The notes beneath the pieces are model-generated. The model saw only the letters and a list, made by a program, of their open reading frames with translations, was not told the origin of the DNA and did not search any database. 64,000 nucleotides of DNA from Ktedonobacter sp. SOSP1-85 (GTDB taxonomy: Bacteria; Chloroflexota; Ktedonobacteria; Ktedonobacterales; Ktedonobacteraceae): contig NZ_BNJI01000001.1 in the NCBI RefSeq assembly GCF_016587415.1, forward strand, positions 5,805,501-5,869,500. The letters run 5' to 3'. The position numbers and the translations under genes are program-made. The stretch's first letter is position 1, and the number at the start of each line of letters is the position of its first letter. Shown here one piece after another: positions 35,241-43,907 of the stretch.

Positions 35241-35549
35241 TTAGCGCATTCGCTGGATAACTGTTCGCATAGATCCAGTCTCGCAATATTTGTAGCATGT
35301 TACCAAGCCTACACTCATTGCCATATCGCACCAATGCAAAACGCTCCTATATTCCCCATTGGGAAGTTCCAGATAAAACAATATTTTTGCAGGTTCGCCA
35401 ACACGTGTGGGGTGAACAGAATGCACTATGCCAGATTGAATGTTTTCAGGTTTCGTTAGCTTTTTTAGCTGTTCTGCTACACGATTATAATCGTTCAATT
35501 TAACTGCTACAAAAACAATTCCATCAATATCTTTCTTCTGTACTTCCAT
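35241..35549 (-). CDS. Small hypothetical protein
   Basis: A 102-residue protein (MEVQKKDIDGIVFVAVKLND at the start) with a C-terminal cysteine cluster (LHWCDMA then CYKYCETGS). AAGGAG lies about 10 bases before ATG 35549. No family is recognised. Confidence 0.58.
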   Translation of the reverse strand: MEVQKKDIDGIVFVAVKLNDYNRVAEQLKKLTKPENIQSGIVHSVHPTRVGEPAKILFYLELPNGEYRSVLHWCDMAMSVGLVTCYKYCETGSMRTVIQRMR

Positions 35550-35615
35550 CGTTTTTAAGCTCCTTTGATTTGTCCAGGTCGCCTGACTTGAGCTTCTCGT
35601 GTAGTTCTGCAAAAT

Positions 35616-35905
35616 CCTTATCCTCCATCATATCTCTCTATCCTTTCAGCTCCAAGCAGCATGCCCCGGCGCGGGGCACCACCAGGGATGAAAGAGGATA
35701 TACTGGAGAGAGATCGCGGCCAGAGTGAGAACGGACTCCAAATTATGAACGTAAGCGTGAGCCCCAAGCTGTCTCCAGGTACCTGTTTGCACCGCCAGTT
35801 GTCGCTCTTTTCTAGAAGCACGTAGAGGAATCTAACCTTTCAGGCCGGGTACCTCTTGGTCGCTGATCATTTACCGTTGATCAGAGTGTCTCACAAGGAG
35901 GATGA
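35616..35905 (+). ncRNA. IS110 left-end non-coding region, candidate bridge RNA source
   Basis: IS110-family elements make a structured bridge RNA from the non-coding end that pairs with target and donor DNA. The 290 bases before the transposase start have no gene and contain GCCCCGGCGCGGGGC and other short self-complementary stretches. The exact element end and RNA limits cannot be fixed by eye. Confidence 0.35.
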
Positions 35906-37148
35906 ATGATGGAAGTCCTCTATCGAAGCTGTTGCGGGGTTGATATCCACAAACAATTTCTGGTGGCATGTTTGCTCGTCCTCGATGAGAAAGGGCAGCA
36001 GCACAAAGAACTGCGCCGCTTTTCGACAATGACTGCTGACTTACTCACCTGCGTTGATTGGCTCAAAGCAACACGGTGTCAAGCCATCGCGATGGAGTCA
36101 ACAGGGGTGTATTGGAAATCCCCTTTCAATCTCATGGAAGGACACTTTGAGCAGGTCATGATTGTCAATGCTGAACATCTCAAGCGGGTTCCAGGTCGTA
36201 AAACTGATAAAAAGGATGCTCTCGTGGATCGCTGAACTCTTGCAGTTTGGGCTCCTCAAACCCAGTTTTATTCCCTCACCCCAACAACGAGAGCTTCGTG
36301 ATCTGACTCGTGTGTGTACCACGCTCATCGCCGAGCGAACCCGACTCGTGAATCGGCTCCACAAAACGCTGGAAGATACCAATCTGAAGCTCTCGTCTGT
36401 GTTGACTGATATCATGGGGAAAACAGGACAGGTGATTCTCTCCTCTCTCCTTCGTGGAGAAGAAGATCCAGACGTGTTGGCTGACCTGGCGCTGGGACGT
36501 GCGATGAGCAAACGTGATGCTCTGGTGCAAGCGCTACGAGGACGTGTGAATGACCATCACCGTCTCCTCTTGCAGGAACTGCTCACCCTAATCAAGCAAC
36601 ATGATCAGGGAATTTGCCGCCTGGACAGGGAGATTGAAGAGCGATTGCGCCCTCAGGAGGCGTTGATTCAGCGGCTCGATGCTATTCCTGGATGTAGCCG
36701 TCGAATCATCGAAGTCCTCCTGGCAGAGATAGGCTCAGATATGTCGCCTTTCCCGGATGCCGCTCACCTTGCCTCCTGGGTGGGCATTTGTCCTGGCAAT
36801 AACGAGAGTGGGGGCAAACGCAAAAGTGGACGCATTCGCAAAGGCAATCGCTGGGTCAAAGCGATGCTGGTTCAGGCCGCCAATGCTGCCGCTCGAACCA
36901 AGAACAGTTACCTCTCTGCGCAATATCATCAGATTGCTGCTCGCCGTGGCAACAAACGTGCTGTCGTAGCGGTGGCACATAGCATTCTGGTCATCTACTA
37001 TCACATGCTCACGGCTGGTGAGCCCTATCAGGAAAAAGGAGCAGGCTACTTTTCGGAATTGGATCGCAAGCATGTGGAGCGACGGGCAACCAGGCAGCTT
37101 GAACGGTTGGGATACCAGGTGACTCTGACCCCCGCTCAGATTGCTTGA
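35906..37148 (+). pseudogene. IS110 family transposase, frameshifted
   Basis: The 5' frame encodes GVDIHKQFLVACLLV (first catalytic Asp), AIAMESTGVYWKSPF (Glu) and GRKTDKKDA (Asp pair), all DEDD-type residues. It then hits a stop at 36233. The main frame from about 36222 continues WIAELLQFGLLKPSF and includes the C-terminal helix-hairpin-helix region (IPGCSRRIIEVLLAEIGSDM, then SWVGICPGNNESGGKRKSGR). One extra base, or two missing, near 36220 separates them. The family normally uses a single frame, so this copy is probably inactive. Confidence 0.85.
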
Positions 37149-37235
37149 GCTTGCCCACTCACAGATCAGGTTCTCTCGGGTCCAGTGACCCACAGGAGGG
37201 GTGTTTTTGTCTCTTTCTCCAGCTCTTTCAGAGGA

Positions 37236-37699
37236 ATGGAGCCGAACTTCGTCTGTTGCCTTCAGGGTGTACAGATCAGTTCAAACAATATCGAGCCAAG
37301 GGCAGGGTCTGCAATGCTTGTCCACTCAAATCACAGTGTACGACCAGCAACACCGGACGTAAACTCAGCCGTCATGTGGCTGAAGAAGCGTTTGAGCGCG
37401 TGCGAGCTTTCCATCAAACGGATGCCTACAAAAAGGCCATGAACAAACGCAAAGTTTGGGTAGAGCCGCTCTTTGCGGAAGCAAAAGCCTGGCATGGGAT
37501 GAGACGCTACCGTCTACGTCTCCTCTGGCGCGTCACTATCGAGGCTCTCATGTGTGCGGCTGGGCAAAATCTCAAACGCTTGCTCAAAAAGCGAGGATGG
37601 GGACGTCGCCCTTTCCCGGCAGAGGCTCTATATGCCTTCTTTGTTGCTCTATGTGATCTTCGCTTGTATTTATTTACAGGCTTCTCACAGCTTGGTTGA
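37236..37699 (+). pseudogene. IS1182-type transposase, C-terminal fragment
   Basis: The frame encodes FKQYRAKGRVCNACPLKSQC, then KRKVWVEPLFAEAKAWHGMR and a basic C-terminus. This is the end of an IS1182/DDE_Tnp_1_6 transposase, with the cysteine cluster and the last catalytic Glu region. The N-terminal two thirds are missing, replaced on the left by the IS110 element. Confidence 0.75.
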
Positions 37700-37834
37700 G
37701 TATGGATCAAAATGGCTCTTTGGATCCATACTCTCTTCCATCTTCCGAATTAGCTCTACATGAACGGGTCTTTTTCAACACTCTGACGAGTTCTATGGTA
37801 CATCGTATCTTTAGCTAAAGAGGAGAGCTACCTA

Positions 37835-39049
37835 ATGCTCCGTTCGTGAAGTGGTGATAGAATCAGAAGAGAGGAAGGTGGAAAAGAGAAAGGAGCGCGA
37901 GAGATGCCGAAGATCCTGCGAGCGCGAGCAGCGCAAGATGAACGCGAAGAGAGGCGAGTGCGCAAACTGGCCGCCAGCCGGCATGGACCAGCGGATTGGA
38001 TCCTGCATGCACAGATGGTCGTGCGCAGCTGGGATGGAGAACGCGTGGAAGCCATTGCGCAGGCCCTGCACTGTGACGCGCAGACCGTGCGCCGTCGGTT
38101 GCACCGCTTTGAGACAGAGGGGATTGAGGGGCTGGGTGATCGACCCAAAGCCGGTCGTCCTCGTCGCTTGACGACAGAAGATGACAGCCGGATCATTGCC
38201 CTGGCCAAGCAGCCTCCTCCCGGGCGGTTGGTCAGGTACACTGACGGAAGCCTGGAGGCCAGAGAGGAGCAAAAAGCCGCGCAGTGGAGCCTGGATGCAC
38301 TGGCCCAGGCAGCCAAGGAAGCCGGGATTGCCGTGAAACGCAGCCAGATCCGTACGATCTTGCTGCGCGAAGGGGTGCGGTGGCGTCGGACCCACAGTTG
38401 GGGGACCAGCGATGACAAAGACGCGCGTCCCAAAAGGGTAGCGGTCGTCAGCCACTACACCGACCCACCCGCAGGCTCGACGACCATCTGTACCGACGAA
38501 TGAGGGCCGGTCTTGCCCCGCAGCTTTCCCCCAGCACCTGGCTGGTCGCCGAATGGGCACCGGATCAAAGCGCCTCTGGAGTACAGCCGAGGACTGGAGA
38601 AAACCTGGATCTATGGGGCGTTGCGTGCGCGCGATGGCAAAGAACTCACCCGCTGTGCGCCCGCGCGCAACTCGACGAATTATATCGAGTTGCTCAAACT
38701 GATCGAAGCCGACAATCCAACGGGCGACATTTTCATTATCACAGATAATCTCAGCAGCCACAACAGCCTGGAAACCCGCACCTGGCTGGCAGAACATCCC
38801 CGCATCTACCACGTCTTCATTCCCAAAGGAGCGTGCTGGCTCAATCTGCAAGAGGGCTGGTGGAGGCTCTTTCGCCGCGATGCCTTCGCCGGTCAGAGTT
38901 TTGCCAACCCGAGCGAGATCGACCTGGCCAGGCGCGTGGCGACCGCGCAACTCAACGCTCGTGCCAAGCCCTGGGTGTGGGGACGGCCTCCCAAGACTCG
39001 TCGCCACCATCGACGGCTCTTTTCTTACCGCATTTAACGAACGGAGCAC
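37835..39049 (+). mobile_element. IS630 family element with TA duplication
   Basis: The left end ATGCTCCGTTCGT (37835) and the inverse of the right end, GTGCTCCGTTCGT (39049), form 13-bp repeats with one mismatch. TA lies directly outside each end (37833-37834 and 39050-39051), the target duplication expected for IS630/mariner-type elements. Confidence 0.85.
37904..39037 (+). pseudogene. IS630 family transposase with an in-frame TGA
   Basis: The full frame is 378 codons. The N-terminal part has two HTH segments (VEAIAQALHCDAQTVRRRLH and GIAVKRSQIRTILL). The DDE core starts at STTICTDE, but the next codon is TGA (38501-38503). The same frame then continues GPVLPRSFPPAPGW, FIITDNLSSHNSLETRTWL (second Asp) and KGACWLNLQEGWWRLFRR (Glu). 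Everything else is intact, so a single nonsense change inactivated it unless the stop is read through. Confidence 0.85.
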
Positions 39050-39376
39050 TAAGCTGACATGCGCTGTAAAGTAATCAGCTCCGCCTTTCTCCTCAATGTT
39101 CTTGATTTCACTAAAAATAATTATATTTTTTATGTACTTGACAAGCAATAGATGATCGTATTATACTGTAAGGGAGAATTAAGAGTAGGTGTAATGCTCT
39201 TCCTTCCAACAGAAGCAGCTTCGGTATTTCCCTTCTTCTGTACTCCCCAGTAATGCCACTCACATCCCCTCGGTCGATTTGACGAGGAGCAAGAGATGCG
39301 ATAACGATGGTCTGATCTGTCAGTAACCACACGCACCCCTTACTTACCCTTCCCTCCAACAGAAAGAAGGACGACC
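39050..39376. other. Region between the IS630 element and the three-stop pseudogene
   Basis: AT-rich sequence without a supported gene. The right end carries AAGAAGGACGACC, the ribosome binding site of the pseudogene. The rest presumably contains its promoter. Confidence 0.4.
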
Positions 39377-39823
39377 ATGGAAACCCGTTTCTATCAAACT
39401 CAGGAGATTACTCTTCCAGTGCTTGCTGAAGGGCTGGTGCTTGAGTACTAGGCACAGGGCTACAAGGCCCAACACTTTGGTGATGTCAACCAGACCACCG
39501 TTCAACTGAAGAAGGAAAGCACCTTGAGAGCCATTACCGGCTTTGAGAAGGTCCTCGCGATTTCCTTCTAGCGTGTCAACGGTGGGACGCTCGTGAAAGT
39601 AGGAGCGCAGGACTGAGCCGATCAGATTGTTGTAGGAGCGGTTGGGCTGTTCATCCATCCTCTGCTGATTACAGCAGCAGTCGGAGCCATGCAGCAACGC
39701 AATGCCTTACACGATGTGCTCACTTCGATTGACCAGCACATCCGGTACCAACAGCCGCAAGCCCAGGTCGGGGAACCTCCTACACCCCTGGTGCACAGAG
39801 AGATGACAGGGAGTTCCGTCTAA
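39377..39823 (+). pseudogene. Small hypothetical gene with three in-frame stop codons
   Basis: From ATG 39377 the frame is 149 codons and reads METRFYQTQEITLPVLAEGL, then stops TAG at 39449, TAG at 39569 and TGA at 39614. Between and beyond them coding-like sequence continues: HFGDVNQTTVQLKKESTLRA, ITGFEKVLAISF, NGGTLVKVGAQD, then a hydrophobic segment VGAVGLFIHPLLITAAVGAM. No insertion or deletion is needed. A good ribosome binding site is kept. It looks like a membrane protein gene killed by point changes only (likely CAG to TAG and TGG to TGA). Confidence 0.72.
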
Positions 39824-40114
39824 ATCGGGAAACCCGACATGCTCAAACGAACGGAGGAGCGCGATTGAGAGGACCCGATAGGTGAGGGTGGTAAGGCAAA
39901 GCAGGCGTCAGTGCCACTTGCCCCAGCCGACCCCGCTACACGCGCTCGCAATTGATGCACCTCACGCGCGTTGAGCGTGGGAAGTCGATGACGGTTCGAC
40001 GCCTGCTCCTGGCAGAACACTTCGTAGCGAACTGCCGAGAACAGGAGCGAACCGTGAGTCCTACAAGAGACACTGGAACGAGTGCGTTGTTCCTCGATGT
40101 CCTCCCCTCTCCTA
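39824..40114. other. Region upstream of the DUF4386 cluster
   Basis: No gene is visible. GCTCCTG and CAGGAGC flank a short loop near 40008-40045, and CGAACGGAGGAGCGC near 39846 resembles an IS630 end. Control sequences for the cluster may lie here. Confidence 0.35.
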
Positions 40115-40300
40115 TGTGATCACTGAGTGAGGAAGACACCTCATGGGGCGCGCCTTCTCGCAACAGACTCACGTATTATTGGAAATAGTGCTGGACAGGA
40201 AAAGTGTCCTGTCAGCGTAAGAACAAGGAGCATTGTGATGACACAGACCACTGGAAAGACCACACGAGCAGGCCCGCTTCAAGCAGACCGTGAAGCGGTG
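40115..40300 (+). repeat. Leader repeat R1
   Basis: This block of about 185 bp runs from TGTGATCACTGAGTGAGG through GGGGCGCGCCTTC, the AACAAGGAGCATTGTG ribosome binding site and the first 21 codons of the gene that follows. It recurs at 41397-41586 and, more diverged, at 42405-42554. Confidence 0.85.
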
Positions 40301-41023
40301 CAGATGAGTCCACGTAGAAAGACCGCGCTTGTCGCGGGCGTGCTCTACCTGCTCACCTTTGTCTCGATCCCGACCCTCTTTATCTACGGTTCGGTAAAGG
40401 GTGCAAACTACATCATCGGCGCGGGCCCGGACACTGCCGCCATCATCGGCGGTATCCTGGAGATCATCGTGGCTCTCGCTGGCATCGGCACCGCCGTCGT
40501 GCTGTTCCCGGTGCTCAAGAAGCAGAACGAAGCGGCCGCGCTGGGCCTGGTTGCCTCCCGAATTCTGGAATCCGGCACCATCTTCGTCGGCGTGGCGTTC
40601 CTTTTGTCGATTGTGACCTTGCGGCAGGCCGGAGCAGGAGCAGGTGCATTGGTCACCAGCCATGCGCTTGCCACCCTGTATGACCGCATCTTCCTCCTCG
40701 GACAAAGCTTCATGCCGGCCATATGCGACCTGTTGTTGGGATTCCTGCTGTACCAGTCGCGCCTGGTGCCTCGAGCCCTTTCCCTGATCGGAATCGTCGG
40801 AGCGCCCATCCTCCTCGCAGGCTACATCGCTGTGCTGTTCGGTCTTATCGGGCAACATGCCCCCTTAGCAGGGTTGTCCTCAATTCCGGTCGCGCTCTTT
40901 GAGTTTTCGCTAGGCGTCTGGCTGGTCGTCAAAGGCTTTCAGCCCTCACCGATCCTCTCCAGCGATACGCAAGATGCCAGCGCGGCTGTCGCCACCAATC
41001 CTTCCGCTTCTCGTCGGCCATAG
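40238..41023 (+). CDS. DUF4386 family membrane protein
   Basis: A 261-residue integral membrane protein with about six to seven hydrophobic segments (LVAGVLYLLTFVSIPTLFIY, IIGGILEIIVALAGIGTAVV, GTIFVGVAFLLSIVTLRQAG and others). The pattern, with conserved Arg/Ser between segments (LVASRILESG and YQSRLVPRALSLIG), is that of DUF4386, whose function is unknown. ATG 40238 follows AAGGAG at 7 bases. Residues 1-21 are nearly identical to those of the next DUF4386 protein and to the dehydrogenase at 42489, while the bodies differ. Confidence 0.85.
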   Translation: MTQTTGKTTRAGPLQADREAVQMSPRRKTALVAGVLYLLTFVSIPTLFIYGSVKGANYIIGAGPDTAAIIGGILEIIVALAGIGTAVVLFPVLKKQNEAAALGLVASRILESGTIFVGVAFLLSIVTLRQAGAGAGALVTSHALATLYDRIFLLGQSFMPAICDLLLGFLLYQSRLVPRALSLIGIVGAPILLAGYIAVLFGLIGQHAPLAGLSSIPVALFEFSLGVWLVVKGFQPSPILSSDTQDASAAVATNPSASRRP

Positions 41024-41261
41024 CTCGCCTTCGCAGTCTGTGTTGCCAGCTTGACTAGCTGGCAAGCCGGGGCGAGTCAGTGGGTGCTCTTAGTCCGGGG
41101 CCGCCATAAGCGACTCGGCTGAGGATAGTGGCTTGGGTCAGGTACCGCTGCGGGAAGCCTCGGAAGGGTGGGACCTCATGGCGACTGAGGACCCGCCGAA
41201 CCGTGGAGACGTACCACGCAGAGCCGCCGGGTTTACAACCCGACCTCATGTGTTCCAAGTT
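41024..41261. other. Unexplained GC-rich segment
   Basis: About 240 bases with many self-complementary stretches (for example CTAGCTGGCAAG and GGGTTTACAACCC). No coding frame matches the neighbours. It may be a worn group II intron or other element remnant, but I could not show that. Confidence 0.3.
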
Positions 41262-41403
41262 CTCGTTCTGGGATCATGGGTATCAAGGACCGGAAGGAAG
41301 AAAATCGGTCAGATGGACACGGCGAAACCAAACCAGAAAGATCGGGTTTTGAGAAAGGATCTGCTTGAAGAGGGCCTAGTCATCTCTGTGATCGGTTGTG
41401 ATC
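41262..41403 (+). pseudogene. Remnant of an alcohol dehydrogenase C-terminus
   Basis: The frame encodes VLVLGSWVSRTGRKKIGQMD then LLEEGLVISVIGCDH. This aligns with MLLGPWISMTGRKKMGNVLK and LLETGKVVPVIDRRYP of the dehydrogenase at 42489-50815. It ends inside the next leader repeat, so a dehydrogenase copy once stood between the two DUF4386 genes. Confidence 0.65.
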
Positions 41404-41586
41404 ACTGAGTGAGGAAGATACCGCATGGGGCGCGCCTTCCCGCAGCAGACGCACGTTGTATTGGAAATGCTGCTGGACAGGAAACGTGACCTGGCAGCGG
41501 GAGAACAAGGAGCATTGTGATGACACAGACCACTGGAAAGACCACACGAGCAGGCCCGCTTCAAGCAGACCGTGAAGCGTTTCAGG
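41397..41586 (+). repeat. Leader repeat R2
   Basis: Second copy of the leader, about 90 percent identical to R1 by eye, including the ribosome binding site and the codons for MTQTTGKTTRAGPLQADREA. Confidence 0.85.
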
Positions 41587-42347
41587 TCGCGAGTGCAGAC
41601 AGCATGAACGCACCCAAGCGTACCAAGCGCATCGTCAGTGCAAGCCAGCGCAAGGCAGAAATCCTGATAGCGACCCTTTTTCTGGTGAGCGCAGTCACCA
41701 GTTTCCTCGGGATGTTCCTCCTGGATCCGATTCTGAACGCCTCCGACTATCTGGCCAGGGTTTTTCCCAACAAGGGAGCCGTCGAATTGGGTTCCCTGCT
41801 GTGGTCGATCAATAACATTGGGATTGTCTTCATCGCGGTGTTTGCGTTTGGCGTGCTCAGAAAACGCGATGAAGTGCTAGCGGTCGGGTACCTGACTTCC
41901 CGCATCATCGAGGGCACTATCATGATGCTCGGCATCGTCGCTACGTTACTGCTGATCCCGTTGAGTCAGGGGTTCCTCCAGGCTGGTGCGCCCCACGGCT
42001 CGTGGTTTCTGACGCTTGGCGACGTCCTCAAGCACACGAAATATCTTGGCCTGACCCAACTCTCTCTTCCGATGCTCGGGCTGGGTGGATGTCTCTTTAC
42101 CTGGATGTTGTTTCGGTACCGACTCGTTCCACGGTTTATCTCGGTGGTGGGGTTGATCGGCTACGCCTTGATGTTTCTCAGTAGCATTGTCGGCTGGTTC
42201 AATCTTGTCGACCTGACACCGAGTGCCTCAGGGTGGGACGTCCTTGTCCTTCCCGTCGCCGCGTTCGAGATCATCCTGCTTCCCTTCTGGCTGTTGTTCC
42301 GGGGCTTCAAGACACCGGATGCTCCCGAGCATCCCGTCGCGGAGTAA
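41520..42347 (+). CDS. DUF4386 family membrane protein
   Basis: A 275-residue membrane protein with about six hydrophobic segments (ILIATLFLVSAVTSFLGMFL, IGIVFIAVFAFGVLRKRDEV, IMMLGIVATLLLIPLSQGFL, VVGLIGYALMFLSSIVGWF). The family motif YRLVPRFISVVGLIG is present. It starts with the shared leader peptide MTQTTGKTTRAGPLQADREA and then continues FQVASADSMNAPKRT before the DUF4386 body. The body is clearly different from the gene at 40238, so the leader was exchanged or duplicated separately from the body. Confidence 0.85.
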   Translation: MTQTTGKTTRAGPLQADREAFQVASADSMNAPKRTKRIVSASQRKAEILIATLFLVSAVTSFLGMFLLDPILNASDYLARVFPNKGAVELGSLLWSINNIGIVFIAVFAFGVLRKRDEVLAVGYLTSRIIEGTIMMLGIVATLLLIPLSQGFLQAGAPHGSWFLTLGDVLKHTKYLGLTQLSLPMLGLGGCLFTWMLFRYRLVPRFISVVGLIGYALMFLSSIVGWFNLVDLTPSASGWDVLVLPVAAFEIILLPFWLLFRGFKTPDAPEHPVAE

Positions 42348-42404
42348 ACGCTACCGCCGACCTGGTTTGCCAGCTCGAAACTCCTTGACCATTCATCTGT
42401 GAGC

Positions 42405-42554
42405 CTTCTCGCAGAATACTCACCTCGTATTGGAAATGCTGCTGGACAGGAAAATTAACCTGGCAGCAGTAGAAAGAGCAACATTGTTATGACGCAGACT
42501 AATGTAAATATTACACGAGCGGACCCGTTTCAAGCAGACCGTGAAGCGTTTCAG
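42405..42554 (+). repeat. Leader repeat R3, shorter and more diverged
   Basis: Starts CTTCTCGCAGAATACTCAC and keeps TTGGAAATGCTGCTGGACAG, the start codon region and the codons for ADREAFQ. It lies in front of a different kind of gene, the dehydrogenase at 42489. Confidence 0.78.
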
Positions 42555-42734
42555 GGAGCGAGTGTAGACACCATGAAAGCCATTGTCTACACACACTATG
42601 GATCACCTGATGTTCTTCAGCTTAAAGAGGTAGCAAAACCGACTCCCAAGGACGATGAAGTCTTGATACAAGTGTACGCGGCGGCCGCAAATGCAGGTGA
42701 CTGGCATCTCCTGAGAGGTATACCGTTCCTGGTT
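42489..42734 (+). pseudogene. Zinc-independent alcohol dehydrogenase / quinone reductase, 5' part
   Basis: The first 82 codons of a medium-chain dehydrogenase/reductase. After the shared leader peptide comes the family's usual start, MKAIVYTHYGSPDVLQLKEV, then PKDDEVLIQVYAAAANAGDW. The frame ends at PFLV, where group II intron A is inserted in antisense. The next residue (Arg) is encoded from 50006, in the same frame. Because the intron is on the opposite strand it cannot splice out of this mRNA, so the gene is disrupted. Confidence 0.9.
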
Positions 42735-42785
42735 GTCGGGTAAGAGGCCAGGTCTTGGATTTCCAAGAGCACCAACCTCTCCCCG

Positions 42786-42822
42786 CCGAACCGGACGTGC
42801 GCCGTTTCGACGCATCCGGCTC
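42786..42822 (-). ncRNA. Domain V of group II intron A
   Basis: The conserved catalytic hairpin: GAGCCGGATGCG pairs with CGCACGTCCGGTTC around a CGAAACG tip. Domain VI and the 3' end follow to 42735. Confidence 0.85.
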
Positions 42823-42846
42823 TCCAAGAGTCCCTTTGCTCGCTTC

Positions 42847-43776
42847 TCAGGTTGGTAGATATGCCATGTCCGACAGTTTGAGACTATCGTGCTTCCCTCG
42901 GTGGATTTTTTCATGACATGTCTTACAGACAGGAATCTGTTTTCGGTTAAGCATCCGCAGGATGCGGTTGAAGCCTGTAGCTTGCCGCTTGTCGGAGAGC
43001 TTCCGAACATGGCGGACATGATGCATTTCAATCTGCGCTTTGTCCAGCGTGTCCCCACAGATACAGCATGGGTTGGCGATACTTGAGCGTGATCTCATGT
43101 ACATCTCTGATCGGATAAGGTCAATATCGGCACGCTCTCTGTTTTGAAAGGCGTCCCTGTTCTTGGTCCAATCGTGGTTGAGATAAAAGGAGATCGTCTT
43201 TTTCTCTTTTCCCTCTTTGTCTCTGATGACATAGGTGAGGGCTTTCCCGAAGCGTTTAAAGACTTTGGGAGTCGAGATTTGGAACTTTCGCCCTAAGGTC
43301 ATGGCCAGTGAGTATTGCAGAATATATTGGATTCTTTGCAGTTGGGCCCAGTTATCCACGAATCGATAGTAGTTCTGAATGCCGCGATTGACGCTGCTGT
43401 ACAGAAGGATGATCTGATCTGGATCAAGAAAGGCCCAGCCTGATTTGGCAATGGGGTTGCCTTCTTTCGTGCAGAAGCCTCGGTCGCTTAATCGCTTGAG
43501 CAGCTTGGGCAGGGGAGCTTTCATCATGGTCTCCCATCCAGTCGAGCGACGTTTAAACTTCTTTCCCCACATATTGGTAGTCAGGGTCAGTTTGGCTTCT
43601 CCCTCTGCTCCCAATTTCAGCCGTGTTCCTAAGAAGAGGGCTTCTTCGGTTCGGGCATGGGTGATGCGTGTTTTTTCCTCACAGAGGGTAAGCTGAAGGC
43701 GGTTGCTCAGGAAGGTTTTGATTTCCTGTTTCACTTGTTCAGCCAGCGCATGGCTTCCCCAGATTCCGACGATCCA
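42847..43776 (-). CDS. Reverse transcriptase/maturase A, 3' part
   Basis: The 309-residue C-terminal part of the outer intron's protein. It starts directly after the YADD motif with WIVGIWGSHALAEQVKQEIK, continues with SNRLQLTLCEEKTRITHART, a thumb and maturase domain, and an HNH nuclease (CCICGDTLDKAQIEMHHVRH, then VCKTCHEKIHRG). The 5' part is at 48581-49513. Joined, they give one 620-residue frame without any correction. Expression of the whole protein needs removal of intron B. Confidence 0.9.
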   Translation of the reverse strand, partial: WIVGIWGSHALAEQVKQEIKTFLSNRLQLTLCEEKTRITHARTEEALFLGTRLKLGAEGEAKLTLTTNMWGKKFKRRSTGWETMMKAPLPKLLKRLSDRGFCTKEGNPIAKSGWAFLDPDQIILLYSSVNRGIQNYYRFVDNWAQLQRIQYILQYSLAMTLGRKFQISTPKVFKRFGKALTYVIRDKEGKEKKTISFYLNHDWTKNRDAFQNRERADIDLIRSEMYMRSRSSIANPCCICGDTLDKAQIEMHHVRHVRKLSDKRQATGFNRILRMLNRKQIPVCKTCHEKIHRGKHDSLKLSDMAYLPT

Positions 43777-43863
43777 GTCGGGTAGGCCGCAGGCGAGGTG
43801 CTACATACATAGCCCTTTTCCCCCGGTCGGGTAAGGAGACGATGTTGCCATCGTCCCCTCCCC

Positions 43864-43900
43864 TCAGAACTGCTCGTGAGAGTTCCCCCTCAAGCAGCTC
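43864..43900 (-). ncRNA. Domain V of group II intron C
   Basis: GAGCTGCTTGAGGG pairs with CTCACGAGCAGTTC-type 3' strand around GGAACT. It is less regular than the domain V of introns A and B but in the expected place, followed by a domain VI hairpin GACGATGGCAACATCGTC. Confidence 0.7.
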
Positions 43901-43907
43901 AAGCCTT

